A DNA stretch of 64,000 nucleotides from Cylindrotheca closterium (lineage: Eukaryota > Bacillariophyta > Bacillariophyceae > Bacillariales > Bacillariaceae): positions 310,001 through 374,000 of the forward strand of contig CAKOGP040001803.1 in assembly GCA_933822405.4 (NCBI GenBank), written 5' to 3'. The first letter of the stretch is position 1; each line of letters starts with the position of its first letter. The notes below the pieces were generated by a model that did not search any database, had not been told where the DNA came from, and saw only the letters and a list, made by a program, of their open reading frames with translations. Below are positions 1 through 10,297 of the stretch, piece by piece. The position numbers and the translations under genes are program-made.

Positions 1-43
1 GTCCACCAGATTCTCCGTTGGTATTCTTGCGTTTACGGGCCAT
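1..43 (-). CDS. Possible N-terminus of a gene running off the left edge
   Basis: On the minus strand an ATG at 43-41 opens a frame that stays open to the window edge and encodes MARKRKNTNGESGG. The start is very basic (RKRK), as in a nuclear localisation signal. Only 14 codons are visible, so the function cannot be judged and the frame could be chance. It would be divergent from the EIF1AD gene, with about 305 bp of shared upstream DNA. Confidence 0.3.
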   Translation of the reverse strand, partial: MARKRKNTNGESGG

Positions 44-115
44 TTTTTAAAAGTTTGCTTCACTGTGACTTTTGTTTTTCCTCCTTTTCATATAAAATAT
101 GCGAGATCTTATTTC

Positions 116-145
116 TTTGGTTGGATTTGGTTGGATTTGGTTGGA
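116..145. repeat. Three exact tandem copies of a 10-bp unit
   Basis: The unit TTTGGTTGGA is repeated three times without a mismatch in the spacer between the left-edge partial gene and EIF1AD. No gene is seen in the rest of the 44-348 spacer. It is a small minisatellite or a cluster of promoter elements; no function can be assigned. Confidence 0.8.
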
Positions 146-348
146 TGCACGTTTGAATGATGGGTTTTAAAATAACTTCTGCATTGTTATTGTTGTTGAT
201 GTGCAGTCTGGGTGATGGGTTTAGTCCTTTGTGTCAAAGCGACTGAATGCGCTTTCAGCTGCGCGCATACATGTTAGATTTTGCCACCAACCACATTTTC
301 TTCGATATTATCCAACTTGCACAGCAAACGAAAACTATACTGTAAGAC

Positions 349-918
349 ATGGCAGGATTAGGCCGACGAACGCACTATCGAAAGCATTTGACGGATTCTG
401 TTCTCAATGATTTGCCTGAGCCCAAGGAAATCGAAAAAATAGCCAAAGTAGTCTCAACAAGAGGACTGAATCAATTTGACATTTTGGTTGCCAGCCAAGG
501 TGACGAAGTGGACGCCAATCGCACGCCACAATTGGCTATTCTTCCAACCAAGTTCCACAAATTGGTCTGGGTCAAAAGGAATGACTTCGTGATCGTAGAG
601 ACGGGTGATGACAGTACTGAAAATGGCGACGACAAAAAGGACGGAATCCGATTCATGATATCCCACATTTTGTACAAGGATCAAATCAAGCACTTGAAAT
701 CCAAAAGTCTCTGGCCAGTGAATGATCCCGAGTTTGAAAGTGAGGCTGGTGAGGAAGTAATAGAGGATCCAAAAGAAGAGGATGATGGGATTGTGTATGG
801 AAATGATTACTATGATATGGGGGAAGAAAACGACGATGATCTCTTTGTCAATACGAATCGTTTAGCCCGGTTAGAAATTCAAGATTCTTCGGACAGTGAA
901 AGCAGTGATGAAGAATAA
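349..918 (+). CDS. EIF1AD: EIF1AD-like S1-type RNA-binding protein
   Basis: This is a 189-residue single-exon protein of the EIF1AD family, relatives of translation factor eIF1A with one S1-like OB fold. Residues about 10-120 carry the domain: a basic start (GRRTHYRKH), the strand LPTKFHKLVWVKRNDFVIVE, which closely matches the family's 'P-K-rK-WvKRGdF-iV', and ISHILYKDQIKHLKSKSLWP. The C-terminal third is acidic and ends in a Ser/Asp/Glu run, as is usual in this family. The animal protein is nuclear and linked to late small-subunit ribosome maturation and stress; a similar role here is inferred. The first in-frame ATG is used. The gene converges on the next one, with about 265 bp between stop codons. 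Confidence 0.85.
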   Translation: MAGLGRRTHYRKHLTDSVLNDLPEPKEIEKIAKVVSTRGLNQFDILVASQGDEVDANRTPQLAILPTKFHKLVWVKRNDFVIVETGDDSTENGDDKKDGIRFMISHILYKDQIKHLKSKSLWPVNDPEFESEAGEEVIEDPKEEDDGIVYGNDYYDMGEENDDDLFVNTNRLARLEIQDSSDSESSDEE

Positions 919-1182
919 GCATTCTGGAGATGAACGGCGTATACCATGGCGATATTGTCGGAGAGGAAATCAAAAGCTGACATTGAGAGACGGACACCAC
1001 AGTCCGAAGACCATCAGAGCTTTGGAATTCACAGCATATCGAGAAGCATTGGTCCAACACCACATGTGGCAATTGCTACATTATATTCCTCTGACAAAAA
1101 TCGAAACAGGCCCAATTCAAATGTGCATACAGCTCAAGAAGGATTCAGCAATCCCAATGCTAGTGGTTCCAATATCTTAAAA

Positions 1183-2307
1183 CTACAGATCGTCTTCCCC
1201 GTGCATAGATACCCATAGTTTGTACATGGTCAACAACTTTGACTTCTCTGGATCTACTGTTTGCAGGAACCGAATTCTCTCTGGGCCAGGAGGCAGCTTT
1301 ATGACGCTTTGCAAAAAGACGTCGCTGACCTGCCTGGCATACTTTAGCTTTTGTTTTCGATCCTCTGGGGACAGGTCTTCTAGTTCTTTCAGTAGCTCTT
1401 CTTGCAACTTTTTGGCTTCACTCACAACTCGAATCTGTCGTATTTGTTCTTCTTGCGGCAGTTCCATGGTATTCTTCTTCGGCGCATCCGAACTGGAACC
1501 ATCCCCAACTTCAGAATATTGGACCGCCACTACTCGGGTCACACCTCCTTTATCTCGATCGGACAGAGTGGTGGGGTCACTGTGCAAGGATGCATTGGCC
1601 ACTGTTGTTTGCATTTGCACAATGAGTCGTCGAAAGACGTCGCGACATTCCTGGTCGTCCGAATATTCACAAGTGGCAGCCGTTGCCGGATCCACAAAGA
1701 TTCGAGTCAACTCGCTCGTAACAAAACGCGGCTCCAGGCCGACCGCTTTTGCCAAGATTTGTTGCACCTTTTCCAATCGCTTTTGTGGGTATGCCATGGC
1801 GGTAGGCTCATCTTTTGGTGCCTGCAAGTCATCGAACAGTGGGGTATTATCTCTTAGGTTTTGTTCGACACATTCCAGAGTAATTGCAGATTGACATAGT
1901 CCCAGGTATTCCAAAAGCTTGGAACGATTGAGTCTTCCATCATTCTGAAGGTCTTGGTTAGGCGTTTCTCGATGGGTCTCCGAGTACAAGATGAGCTTGC
2001 AAAGGGCCTGTCGCGCTGATGCATCATTCTCAGTCATTGCAGCTTCCAATTGTCGAGAGAGAGCTTCTTTCTTAATGTTGGTTAATCGTTCTTGAACTTC
2101 TTCTGTGGACACTCTCGAGTTGTCAGTAGATTTTTGGTTGTAGGTGCTCAGCGTTGAACTCAAGACATGGCGTTGTTTGTCCAAGATAAACCGTCTACAT
2201 TCAGCAGTTGTCCAGGTCTCATTGCGAAGAGCTTCTTTGCAGTCCACCTCTACTAGCGCCTTTCTGCATTGCCTAAAAAAGGTGAGCAATATCTCATCTG
2301 AAACCAT
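1183..2307 (-). CDS. Conserved-looking protein of unknown function, 374 aa
   Basis: A single long open frame from an ATG at 2307 encodes 374 residues. I do not recognise the family. It is largely helical and charged, with a heptad-like region near residues 285-320 (EEQIRQIRVVSEAKKLQEEL) that could form a coiled coil, and a segment resembling a helical-repeat fold around residues 170-240. There is no signal peptide and no membrane segment. The C-terminal part (PPGPERIRFLQTVDPEKSKLL) looks like a conserved short motif. It is probably cytosolic or nuclear. Absence of introns and ordinary codon use suggest a real, native gene rather than an antisense shadow. Confidence 0.7.
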   Translation of the reverse strand: MVSDEILLTFFRQCRKALVEVDCKEALRNETWTTAECRRFILDKQRHVLSSTLSTYNQKSTDNSRVSTEEVQERLTNIKKEALSRQLEAAMTENDASARQALCKLILYSETHRETPNQDLQNDGRLNRSKLLEYLGLCQSAITLECVEQNLRDNTPLFDDLQAPKDEPTAMAYPQKRLEKVQQILAKAVGLEPRFVTSELTRIFVDPATAATCEYSDDQECRDVFRRLIVQMQTTVANASLHSDPTTLSDRDKGGVTRVVAVQYSEVGDGSSSDAPKKNTMELPQEEQIRQIRVVSEAKKLQEELLKELEDLSPEDRKQKLKYARQVSDVFLQSVIKLPPGPERIRFLQTVDPEKSKLLTMYKLWVSMHGEDDL

Positions 2308-2573
2308 CTTTCATTGAGCTTTGCTCTTCTTCATTCTCACACGATCGAAGACAAAAAACTAAAAATGTTCGGGGGAAATATTCTATCCTGGCGGGCGAAA
2401 ATTGGTAATAATAATACCTTGATTATCATTGCGCAATTGAAAGCGTTAGGGACAGGATTTCAACGTACTGACTGTACTGTACAGAGTACACAAGCACGGG
2501 GATATGTTGTACATGGCGTTGCTGGAATATTTCACACATTTTTTTAATTCCCAAGTCACTTTTTACTACGCTT

Positions 2574-4368
2574 TTAGAATGGTTCTTCGTCGTCATAGTA
2601 CTCTTCAACGTCATATTCATATTCATCATAGACGTTGCCCTCATCGACTTCGACCTCCACATCCTCTTCTTCCTCATCCTCGGCTTCTTCCTGTACCTTT
2701 GTCTCGACCTTCTCATCAGCCGAATCTTCGTCCTCCTCTTCTGCAGCTTCGGCATCCCCCGCGCTAGGTTCGGGGGGCTCAAGCTTCAAACCCTTTTGCA
2801 GAGTGTCTTGAGATACTGTTGCACCCATTCGAGAAGGCAAGAACAAACCGAATGCATCTAGCTTTGGTGTGGTTCTCTTGACCATCGATCTAGTTTGTGG
2901 CAAGAGATCTTCGCTGTAGAATTCACACCATCTCTTGATGAGTTCAGCGTCGCTTCCATCCAATTCATCCCTTTCTAGAGCACGATTTAGAGCCTTGGCA
3001 ACAGCTGAAGTCAAACCGATAAGATCAGAAGCAACTCTCTCGGCAGCAATGGCTGTGTTTTCGCATTCTTCACCATCCTTCAATTGGCAAGCAACCCCAG
3101 CCTTAAGCAACAAGGCGGATGCGTCAAGGTGTTCCACTCGAAGACATGTCGATGTGATTGGCTTTGGCTTTGGTTTAGACTTTGATTTCTTTGTTTCCTT
3201 TCCAGGTTCCACTCCAATTTCGTCAAACATTCCTCCGAAACATTGTACTCTGAGCAAGACGTAGTGAGCATAACGAGACATGAAGGCTTTGAATTTCGCG
3301 TTTTCTGGTTTATCATCACCGGCAAGAAGTTGTTTTGAGCTGAAGAACTTTTCTTTTCTCTTTGGATCTCTTGTGCGTCGGAGTTCTCGTAGTCGTGCCT
3401 TTTTGTATTGATAATCAATGAGTCGCTTGCCTTCAAACAAAAAGTGCAAAAACAATAATATTTTGATCAAAACATACCTTTAGTGAGGGCGCGTGCTCTG
3501 GGGCCCCATCGGCAGAGAATCTGTGCAAGATGTACAAAGCCTTGATGGTGGTTCGCCAGTCCTTTTCTGCCATTTTGCTCCATAGCTTTCTCAAAACGGC
3601 ATCATAGATGTCATAGCGGGCGCTAATTTGATATGTGACACCAACAAGTCGCTCCACGTGCTTTCCCTTAACAGCAGTATCATCAGGTCTGGTGGCCTTC
3701 AACATGACTTGTTCCAATTCAGAACTTGTTAGTCCTTTGACTTCACGGTATAGGTTGGAGGAAAGACTGGAGGTAGTCTCTCTTGCGGCATTCAAAGAAT
3801 TAACTGCTGCATTTTTGACAGCTGACGGGTCTGGCATGGAGCTCTTTAGCTTCTCAAGACTTCGCGTAAAGGTAGATGCCTTTTGGTGTCTAGTGTATGG
3901 GACAACAGATCCACGTCCTCTTCCTGGTGGTCCCCTTCTTGATGGGGGTCCGCTTCGACCAGGTTTTCTTCCTCCCGGTGGTCGTCTAGGCCTGTCATAC
4001 TCATCATCATAGTCATCGTATCTACCACGAGAGCTGGAAGGTCTCTTTTTGGGTGCAGGGCGCGAAGATCGGCTGCTCTTTCTGGGAGACGAACGGATTG
4101 GTCGTCGCTCCTCTTCTTCGTATTCGTCCTCTTCTTCCTCATCAAAAGGATCATCCAAGCCGAAATCTTCTTCTTCCTCGTCCTCCTCGTCATCATATTT
4201 TCGCTTCGACACTGGTGGACGACCAGAAGATCTGGATGGGCCAGATCTTGAAGGCGGCCGTCGACTGGGGCTGGACCGTGATGGCTTCTTTGCAGCAGCT
4301 AATGCGCCTTGATCAAGCACTGCGCATACTGCGATTATTATAGCAATGGTGTGTGTGGTGAATCTCAT
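2574..4368 (-). CDS. ANTH-domain (AP180/CALM-type) protein with an N-terminal signal peptide
   Basis: Two exons: 4368-3478 and 3425-2574, joined over a 52-bp intron (donor GTATGT; the acceptor that keeps frame is the second AG). The 580-residue product starts with a hydrophobic signal-peptide-like segment (residues about 1-25, ending ALAAA). A long Arg/Ser/Pro-rich and acidic low-complexity stretch follows. From about residue 190 there is an ANTH domain (LEQVMLKATRPDD, KHVERLV, WRTTIKALYILHRF), the phosphoinositide-binding fold of AP180/CALM clathrin adaptors. The tail is strongly acidic, ending DVEEYYDDEEPF. The upstream in-frame codons contain no ATG, so this start is the only plausible one. 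A signal peptide on a normally cytosolic adaptor is odd: it implies the secretory route or a plastid-surrounding compartment, or it may be an uncleaved anchor. The cleavage site lacks Phe, so stromal targeting is not predicted. Confidence 0.75.
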
Positions 4369-4707
4369 TTTGAAGATTCTATTCAATTCAATGGACTTTC
4401 GTTGTTGTGATAGTCCCAAAGGGAACACTTCGCACGTGTTGAGATTGATTGGATTTTGTCTTTCGAAGCTTGACGTCCATCAAACAAACGTCTTTTTCAT
4501 TCAATATGTAGATTTGTACGTAGGTTTTGGAGATACACGTGTCAACACTTGTCATCTCACATCACCTCAAAGGAATTTTTTCTCGATCTGTGCATGATTC
4601 CAAACTCTAAATTCCGTGGGCTCCAACCAGTCATGCCATCATAAAACTCACACTTTAAAATTGTTTATCTCTACCGTATACAGGTAGCAAATATTAATAA
4701 AACCACA
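4369..4707. promoter_or_regulatory. Divergent promoter region between the ANTH gene and AK6
   Basis: These 339 bp separate two start codons facing away from each other, so the region should hold both promoters and 5' UTRs. It is AT-rich next to the AK6 start (ATATTAATAAAACCACAATGG). I see no repeat, RNA gene or further coding frame. Confidence 0.5.
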
Positions 4708-5265
4708 ATGGGAGATGACGGATCCGAACGAACCAAACCAAACATTCTAGTTACTGGTACGCCAGGCGTAGGGAAGACAAGCACGGCATCTCTGATTGCG
4801 GAACAAGTTGGCCTGAAGCATGTCAACGTTGGGGACTTGATCAAAGAATTGAACTGTTATGACGGGTTCGACAAAGAGTTGGATACCAATATTCTTGACG
4901 AAGACAAACTGCTCGATGCCATGGAGGTTATCTTCGAAACGGCGGCTGAGGAGGGGCAAGGAATCGTTGCTGACTATCACGCATGTGAAATCTTCCCTGA
5001 AAGATGGTTCGACTTGATCTTGGTGCTTAGAACAAAAACTGAGACACTCTTTGATCGACTTGCAGCGAGAGGGTACAATGAAAAGAAGCGGGACGAGAAT
5101 ATGCAAGCTGAAATCATGCAAGTTGTCCTTGATGAAGCTAGAGAATCTTACACCAAGGAGATTGTGCATGAAGTTCAGTCCAATACTATCGAAGATATGG
5201 ATAGCAATGTGGACAGAGTGAACCAATGGACAAAACAATGGCTAAAGGACAATGCCGATAGGTAG
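4708..5265 (+). CDS. AK6: Adenylate kinase isoenzyme 6 (Fap7/hCINAP)
   Basis: 185 residues, the usual length for this family, in one exon. The Walker A loop is GTPGVGKTS (residues 17-25), and the family signature VADYHACEIFPERWFDLILV follows near residues 90-110, with the LID arginine region RGYNEKKRDENMQAEI and the tail WTKQWLKD. AK6/Fap7 is a small nuclear NTPase that binds Rps14 and is needed for 18S rRNA maturation at site D in yeast; it also has adenylate kinase activity. The assignment rests on close motif agreement. The start codon lies in a good eukaryotic context (ACAATGG). It converges on NAA15 with 52 bp between the stop codons. Confidence 0.95.
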   Translation: MGDDGSERTKPNILVTGTPGVGKTSTASLIAEQVGLKHVNVGDLIKELNCYDGFDKELDTNILDEDKLLDAMEVIFETAAEEGQGIVADYHACEIFPERWFDLILVLRTKTETLFDRLAARGYNEKKRDENMQAEIMQVVLDEARESYTKEIVHEVQSNTIEDMDSNVDRVNQWTKQWLKDNADR

Positions 5266-5317
5266 CACGTACAATTAGACAGATATCTTTTAGTCAGCCA
5301 AAGTATTGCATCTATGT

Positions 5318-8131
5318 TTAGCTGAAGTCTGCAATTCTCGGGTATTGTTGTTTCACCACAGAGACCCAATCTTGTACAGACTTGGACTTGAAGCCTTTCA
5401 GGGCAGCGAGTGCCTTCCGACAAGATTCGACACTGGCATCCCTTGCATCAAGTCCTCCCTTGACAATAAGTGCTGTAGCGGCATCAACAGAAGATGTATT
5501 GATCAGCACAAGGGCTTCGGCGACAGCAACTCTTAATGGCAAAGATGCTGTTTTGTGTCCTTGGACTTTCTCCACTGCTTGCTTAATGTAATCTGATACC
5601 GACAACTTCTGGAGCAACTCGACACAGCCATCCTTCAATACATTTTTGACAGCGGGTGCCTGCTCTCCAAAGTCAGCAGCCTTCAATCCAAAGTCTACAA
5701 CACGTTGGAAGAATGCAGCACTTTCTGAATCCATCCTATTCAATTTGAAGAGAGCTTGAAGGGCCAACAACCACTTCTTCCGCCTCATTGCAACATCATA
5801 TTGCAACGTCCATGTTTCGAGCTTATGTGGGCAATGTTTTGACAAGATTGAAGAGTATTTCTGGCATTCTTCCAATGGATCTCTCTTCATCATCTCGTCA
5901 CCATTTGGGTCTTCGTCCAAATCTGTCATCTTGCTTCCATCCGCTTGGTCTCCTTTATCTCCGTTCGCGTCATCCTTCTTTTGCCCCTCGGCTTTCTTCT
6001 TCTCTGCTTGCTTTTTCTTCTTCCTGGCAATTGCCTTCGCTTTTTTTCGTTCCGCAGCTGTCATCTTGGAGTAGTCTGGCTCAGCATCTTCCTTTGTGAT
6101 GGCTGGGTTGTCATGCAGGCGAAGGTAGAGCTTGATGATGCCACTGGCGGCACTAAAGTAGTAATCTTCACTCCAGAGATTGTCCTCAAATTTCAAAACT
6201 TCAGTGTATGCGCGAAGAGTCACCTTCCGTATGCAGTAGCTGTGGAAATCGAATTGATCCTCATGGAAGTCGTCAAAGTGCTTCACAACACATGCTGCAT
6301 AATCACAACCCGTTGAGTCGATCGTAAACAAGTGGCATTGACACCAATAACACCACAACAAGCTTACCGTATTTTCTTAATGCTTTTCCCCATTTCTCTT
6401 GTCTAGCGTAACAAGCTGCAAGCCCTAATTCGTACCAAGAGCATTGCATGTCGTAAAGATTCGCTTCTGGATTCCCCTCGTGCTTTGTGAACATCGATAT
6501 GCGATCCAAAGCGTCAGTGTCCATGCCAGCTTCAAGCATGTATTTTGTCGTTTGGTTATTGATATAACGATCCTGTCGGTCGAGGTCTCGTCCTTTGTCC
6601 AAAGTATCAACTGCAGTCTTTATATCTCCCGACGATCGAAGAAGGCGACCTTTCAACTCGTACAAGTCAACAAGCGTTGGTGTGTGCTCGATGCACTTGT
6701 CAAGGAGGGCAATACCACTTTCATATTCTCCAGCAAGTTCGTGTAATCCAGCTCGGAGGTACCATGCCCAAAGTTCCGTTGATGGTGACTCCTCGAATTC
6801 GTCATCGGCAAGAAGCTTTGAGTTTGCTTGTAAACAAGAGATATATTCATCGGCAAGCTCCACGATCAATTTGAAAGCGGAATGCTCCTTGATGTCAATC
6901 GGATCTGAAGCAATCTCGAACCTGCCGTCCTTCTCAATTAGGACAAAGCTACTCAGTTCCCTACAGAGAGATGGGACTCCTTTCACTAGGCTCTTGCGAA
7001 TGAAGACACCCAAAGACTTTCTGAGTCGATCTCCCTCCACAAGATTCAAAGGAATTCTTTTGACCGCAGCTGACCGTTCAAAATCTGGGAAAATTTCATT
7101 CGCGTATGCATCCAGCAACTGTTGCTTTTGCTCGCTAGTCAATGGTAGATACGAGGCAAGACTTCGAGTACCAGGCAGTTCATATGCTTTGTCACAGGTT
7201 TCTTTGTCCAACTTCAATATAGCACACATATACAGAGAATGGATCCTTGAGTTTTCCGTCATTCCACGCTTGAACATACTGAGAGCAGTTTCCCTAGCTT
7301 CTGCATGTCGACCCAATGTCAATTGGAATCTAGCTTTTGAAATCAACCACGAAGTCTCATCTACAACTAACGCTTTGCAGGTTTCCAAATGCTCCAGCGC
7401 CTCTTGCGTGTTGTCTGGAATCTCTGACAGAATCTGGTTTCGGTACATTGCTAATTCACTGGCTTCAAATCCACGAGACAGTTCAGGTGCCCCCTCGGTG
7501 AGAGTCCCCAGATAAATATCAACGACCGAAATTGCCCCTCGTAGATCACCATTCAGATGTTTTGCCAGAGCGAACGCGAGCCAATTGATCTTTCCATTTG
7601 GTTTCATCGTCAGGATGTTATGCCGAGTCACGGCAAATCCATCTAGATCTCTCATTTGCACTTGAAGCATACTTAAATCACGTAGAATTTGGAGAGAATC
7701 AGGTTCGATACGCAAGGCCTGCTTATACGCTTTGATGGCCTCGTTATAATTTCTGTCGGATCGATGCAACAAACCGTAGACGTGCCAACAAACATGCGAT
7801 CTACAAACAAAATGGTCAGGGATGTTTTGGCCCCGAATGGAACTAACCATAACACTATCTTGGTATCAAAATCAACCTACCTCATGTCATGCATCAATCC
7901 TAGCTTCACCAAAGCGTGTGCTTCATCTCGCTTGGCCATATTGTTCAGCACCAAACCCTTCATTGCAAGGGTTTCTCCATGGTTCGGAAACTTTTTCAAG
8001 ATTGTATCTGCTTGCTTGATTGCTTTTTTGTATTGTTTTGTTTCATAATGTTTAATCACGTTCTTGAAGAGGTCGGCTTCCTTCTTCGGCAATGGACGCC
8101 CAGCTCCATTTTGAGGGTTGTTATCCGGCAT
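5318..8131 (-). CDS. NAA15: NatA N-terminal acetyltransferase auxiliary subunit NAA15
   Basis: Three exons (8131-7881, 7800-6368, 6294-5318) with introns of 80 and 73 bp; both junctions keep the frame and restore family motifs (HDMRSHVCWHVYGLL and KYACVVKHF). The 886-residue product matches the usual ~870 residues. It is a solenoid of TPR-like helices (YNEAIKAYKQALRIEPDSLQILRDLS; HFDDFHEDQFDFHSYCIRK; AADFGEQAPAV), with the lysine-rich loop KKAKAIARKKKKQAEKKK that in NAA15 proteins lies before the C-terminal helices. NAA15 anchors the catalytic NAA10 to the ribosome and shapes its site for co-translational acetylation of Ser/Ala/Thr/Gly N-termini. NAA10 is not in this window. The first ATG is used and begins with a soluble, non-targeted N-terminus. 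Confidence 0.95.
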
Positions 8132-8465
8132 ATTTTCTGGAGTATTTGTTGAGTAAAATGGTACTGGATCGGCAGCTTAAGATTTTGATTGAGCAAGCCC
8201 GCTGATTCCAATTGTAGGACGACTCCAAGACTTCAAGATCAGTTGTAGGGACTTTCGTCACAATACAGTACTACGGTGGTGAGGAATGAATGAGATATGG
8301 TGAGTGTTGCATTCTCATTCATTCAATGTGAGGTCAGGACTTCCGTACTCTTTCTACATACGCACAGGACATAAGGCCAGTCCTTGGAGGGATTTGTCCT
8401 GAAAACTTCAAACATCTTCAATTTCCCAACGACAGATTTATCCATCCATTCATCCTCCACTCGCC
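8132..8465. promoter_or_regulatory. Divergent promoter region, NAA15 / LYR protein
   Basis: 334 bp separate the two start codons. The stretch contains several ATTCATTC/GAATGA copies in both orientations around 8284-8325 but no coding frame of note. It probably drives both genes. Confidence 0.45.
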
Positions 8466-8801
8466 ATGGCACCCACTGCAGCAACTCGGGCCAAAGCCCT
8501 CTCGTTATATCGCAAGCTTATGAGAGGGGCTATGAAAATGCCTACTCCAAACCGTCAGAACTTTGTGATCCGTAAAACAAGAGTCGAATACAAAGCGAAT
8601 GTTGGTCTGACCGACCCAGATGCCATCAACAATGCCATCCGGTTAGCAGACACGAACCTAGACAGTAAGTTGGGCTGCCTTTATAATCGTTGATATCATG
8701 TATGTATTTTTCCACTAATATTGTTATGCCCAGCTGTTTTGGTCCAAGCAGAGCACTTGACAAAGCTAATGAAAGATCCAAACTATCAGGCTGATATATG
8801 A
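8466..8801 (+). CDS. LYRM4: LYR-motif protein, ISD11/LYRM4-like
   Basis: Two exons, 8466-8664 and 8734-8801, over a 69-bp intron (GTAAGT...CAG), giving 88 residues. The LYR motif is at residues 14-16 within RAKALSLYRKLMR. The following pattern, an Asn/Arg-rich turn, then RKTRVEYKANVGLTDPDAI and a helix, fits ISD11 (LYRM4), the small mitochondrial partner that stabilises cysteine desulfurase NFS1 together with acyl carrier protein in Fe-S cluster synthesis. Other LYR proteins (assembly factors for complexes I-III) are alternatives, but residue spacing and length favour ISD11. The short basic N-terminus may suffice for mitochondrial import. Both exons are short, so the gene is easily missed when open frames are scanned alone. 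Confidence 0.8.
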
Positions 8802-8857
8802 TTTTTGTGCAAGGGCCGCCATTGTGCATTTCAATTTTAGGTGCATATATATAAAGT

Positions 8858-10297
8858 TTATAGTGAAAATGGGCATGTAATTTCCTTGCTTTTGACTTTG
8901 TCTTCCAATCCCTCGCCACCATAGCTTGTGAGTGGTGCAACTTCGCAAATCGCTTCCATATCCCCCACTAGTTTTCCTCCCGCATCTTGAACCCACTTTT
9001 TCGCCAATTCAGAAATGTACGCTCTAGCAGTATCAGGGGAGTCCGACGGAGATCCAGGTGCATTCTTCACAGGTGCAAACTCTTCACTTCGGTTGACATC
9101 AAGAACGGCCATAGACTTGGACAAAGGGAAGACATCAAAGATGAATGTCTCCAACTTGAGACCATTGTTGGCGGTTGGTGTGACAGTTGTCTTTGTTTCT
9201 GGATCGTAGTACGGAATCTTTTTCCTTGCAATGTGATAAATGTTTCCAAGCTGTGGGAGAATCTCGGTCTTCAAGAAATCAATGGTGTAGAAATGGTTGC
9301 AAATGTTCCCCGCACCAAATCGCAGACGGCCATTGTTGTCAACAGCTTCTGCCATTTCCGTCGAAATATCCGAGTACTCAACGACACATGACTTTCCATC
9401 CTTTTCCGCGATCACACCAACTTTCTCGTGAGCAGACGTCTTCCAAACGACTTTGTTTCCACAATCAGCTCCTTGCGAAATGCAGTAGCCAATAAATGTG
9501 GGATCGGCTGGCTTTGTCAAGGCATTGTCAATGCTGAATACGTGTAAATACTTGATATTGCGTTGTTCCATGTCTGCAAGCATACCAGTCTTGACAAGAG
9601 AGGGATAGATGCCTCCATTGCCATCAGGAGCCATGGATACCTTTCCGGAGCCTTCCAAAATGATCTTTCCTTCCTCGGTAAGGCATGGCAACATGCCTTG
9701 TCGGAAAAAGCAAACATCTTCCTTTGGTAGCCCAAAGAACGAGTTTTTCTCAAAGAAGCCAACAGTTTCGTCATGATTGAGAGGAGACGTCATGATGTAG
9801 AACGGGACGGATGGCAGGTGGCTGGAGTCCTTTGCGGCTAGCTGACGAAGCTTGAGCAAGCGCTCCGAAATCACCTGGAACAAAGTGCGCTTGCTGGGAA
9901 GATCAATCGAATATAATCCCTTTGGGCCAGAAAAGCCTAGACGAGTTCCTTGTCCTCCAGCCAACACCAAAGCAGCTACCTCTCCACGGCTAGTGGCCTC
10001 AATTCCCAGCTGGTAGGATGGTTCTCGATCCTCTTTGACAGATGTGCGACCAACATGCTTTGAGAATGGTCGGATACCTGAATTCGCTGAAGCTTCACCT
10101 GCGTCGGAGGGCTTGGCCGTTGCAAGAGATGTTGCTTTGGCAGCCTCCAATAAGCTAGCGGTTGACTCAACATTGATACCATCCAATTCATTCAGAAATG
10201 CTTCTTTTTCAGGTGCCGACAACTCCCCAAAATATTGGAAGACGTGGCCCTGTCCAGCCGCTTCGAATCGTTCTCTAACCTCTGCTTCCTCAACCAT
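8858..10297 (-). CDS. UAP1: UDP-N-acetylglucosamine pyrophosphorylase
   Basis: A single exon of 479 residues starting at the ATG at 10297. The nucleotide-binding motif LAGGQGTRLGFSGPKG lies at residues about 112-127. Further family landmarks are PDGNGGIYPSL (uridine/GlcNAc-1-P site), VFSIDNALTKPADPTFIGYC, RFGAGNICNHFYTIDFL and GLKLETFIFDVFP. The enzyme makes UDP-GlcNAc from UTP and GlcNAc-1-phosphate in the cytosol, feeding N-glycans, GPI anchors and, in diatoms, chitin. The length is close to fungal and animal UAP1. There is no targeting peptide. It converges on the LYR gene with 56 bp between stops. A broad-range UDP-sugar pyrophosphorylase is less likely given the motif spacing. Confidence 0.93.
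   Translation of the reverse strand: MVEEAEVRERFEAAGQGHVFQYFGELSAPEKEAFLNELDGINVESTASLLEAAKATSLATAKPSDAGEASANSGIRPFSKHVGRTSVKEDREPSYQLGIEATSRGEVAALVLAGGQGTRLGFSGPKGLYSIDLPSKRTLFQVISERLLKLRQLAAKDSSHLPSVPFYIMTSPLNHDETVGFFEKNSFFGLPKEDVCFFRQGMLPCLTEEGKIILEGSGKVSMAPDGNGGIYPSLVKTGMLADMEQRNIKYLHVFSIDNALTKPADPTFIGYCISQGADCGNKVVWKTSAHEKVGVIAEKDGKSCVVEYSDISTEMAEAVDNNGRLRFGAGNICNHFYTIDFLKTEILPQLGNIYHIARKKIPYYDPETKTTVTPTANNGLKLETFIFDVFPLSKSMAVLDVNRSEEFAPVKNAPGSPSDSPDTARAYISELAKKWVQDAGGKLVGDMEAICEVAPLTSYGGEGLEDKVKSKEITCPFSL

Noticed and set aside
1220..1894. A 224-codon plus-strand frame opposite the orphan 374-residue gene
   Set aside because: Ser/Cys-rich, no domain. The minus-strand reading is longer and more protein-like, though both are orphans.
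6595..7515. A 306-codon plus-strand frame opposite NAA15
   Set aside because: Antisense to a well-matched family; composition is Ser/Arg-rich and without motifs.
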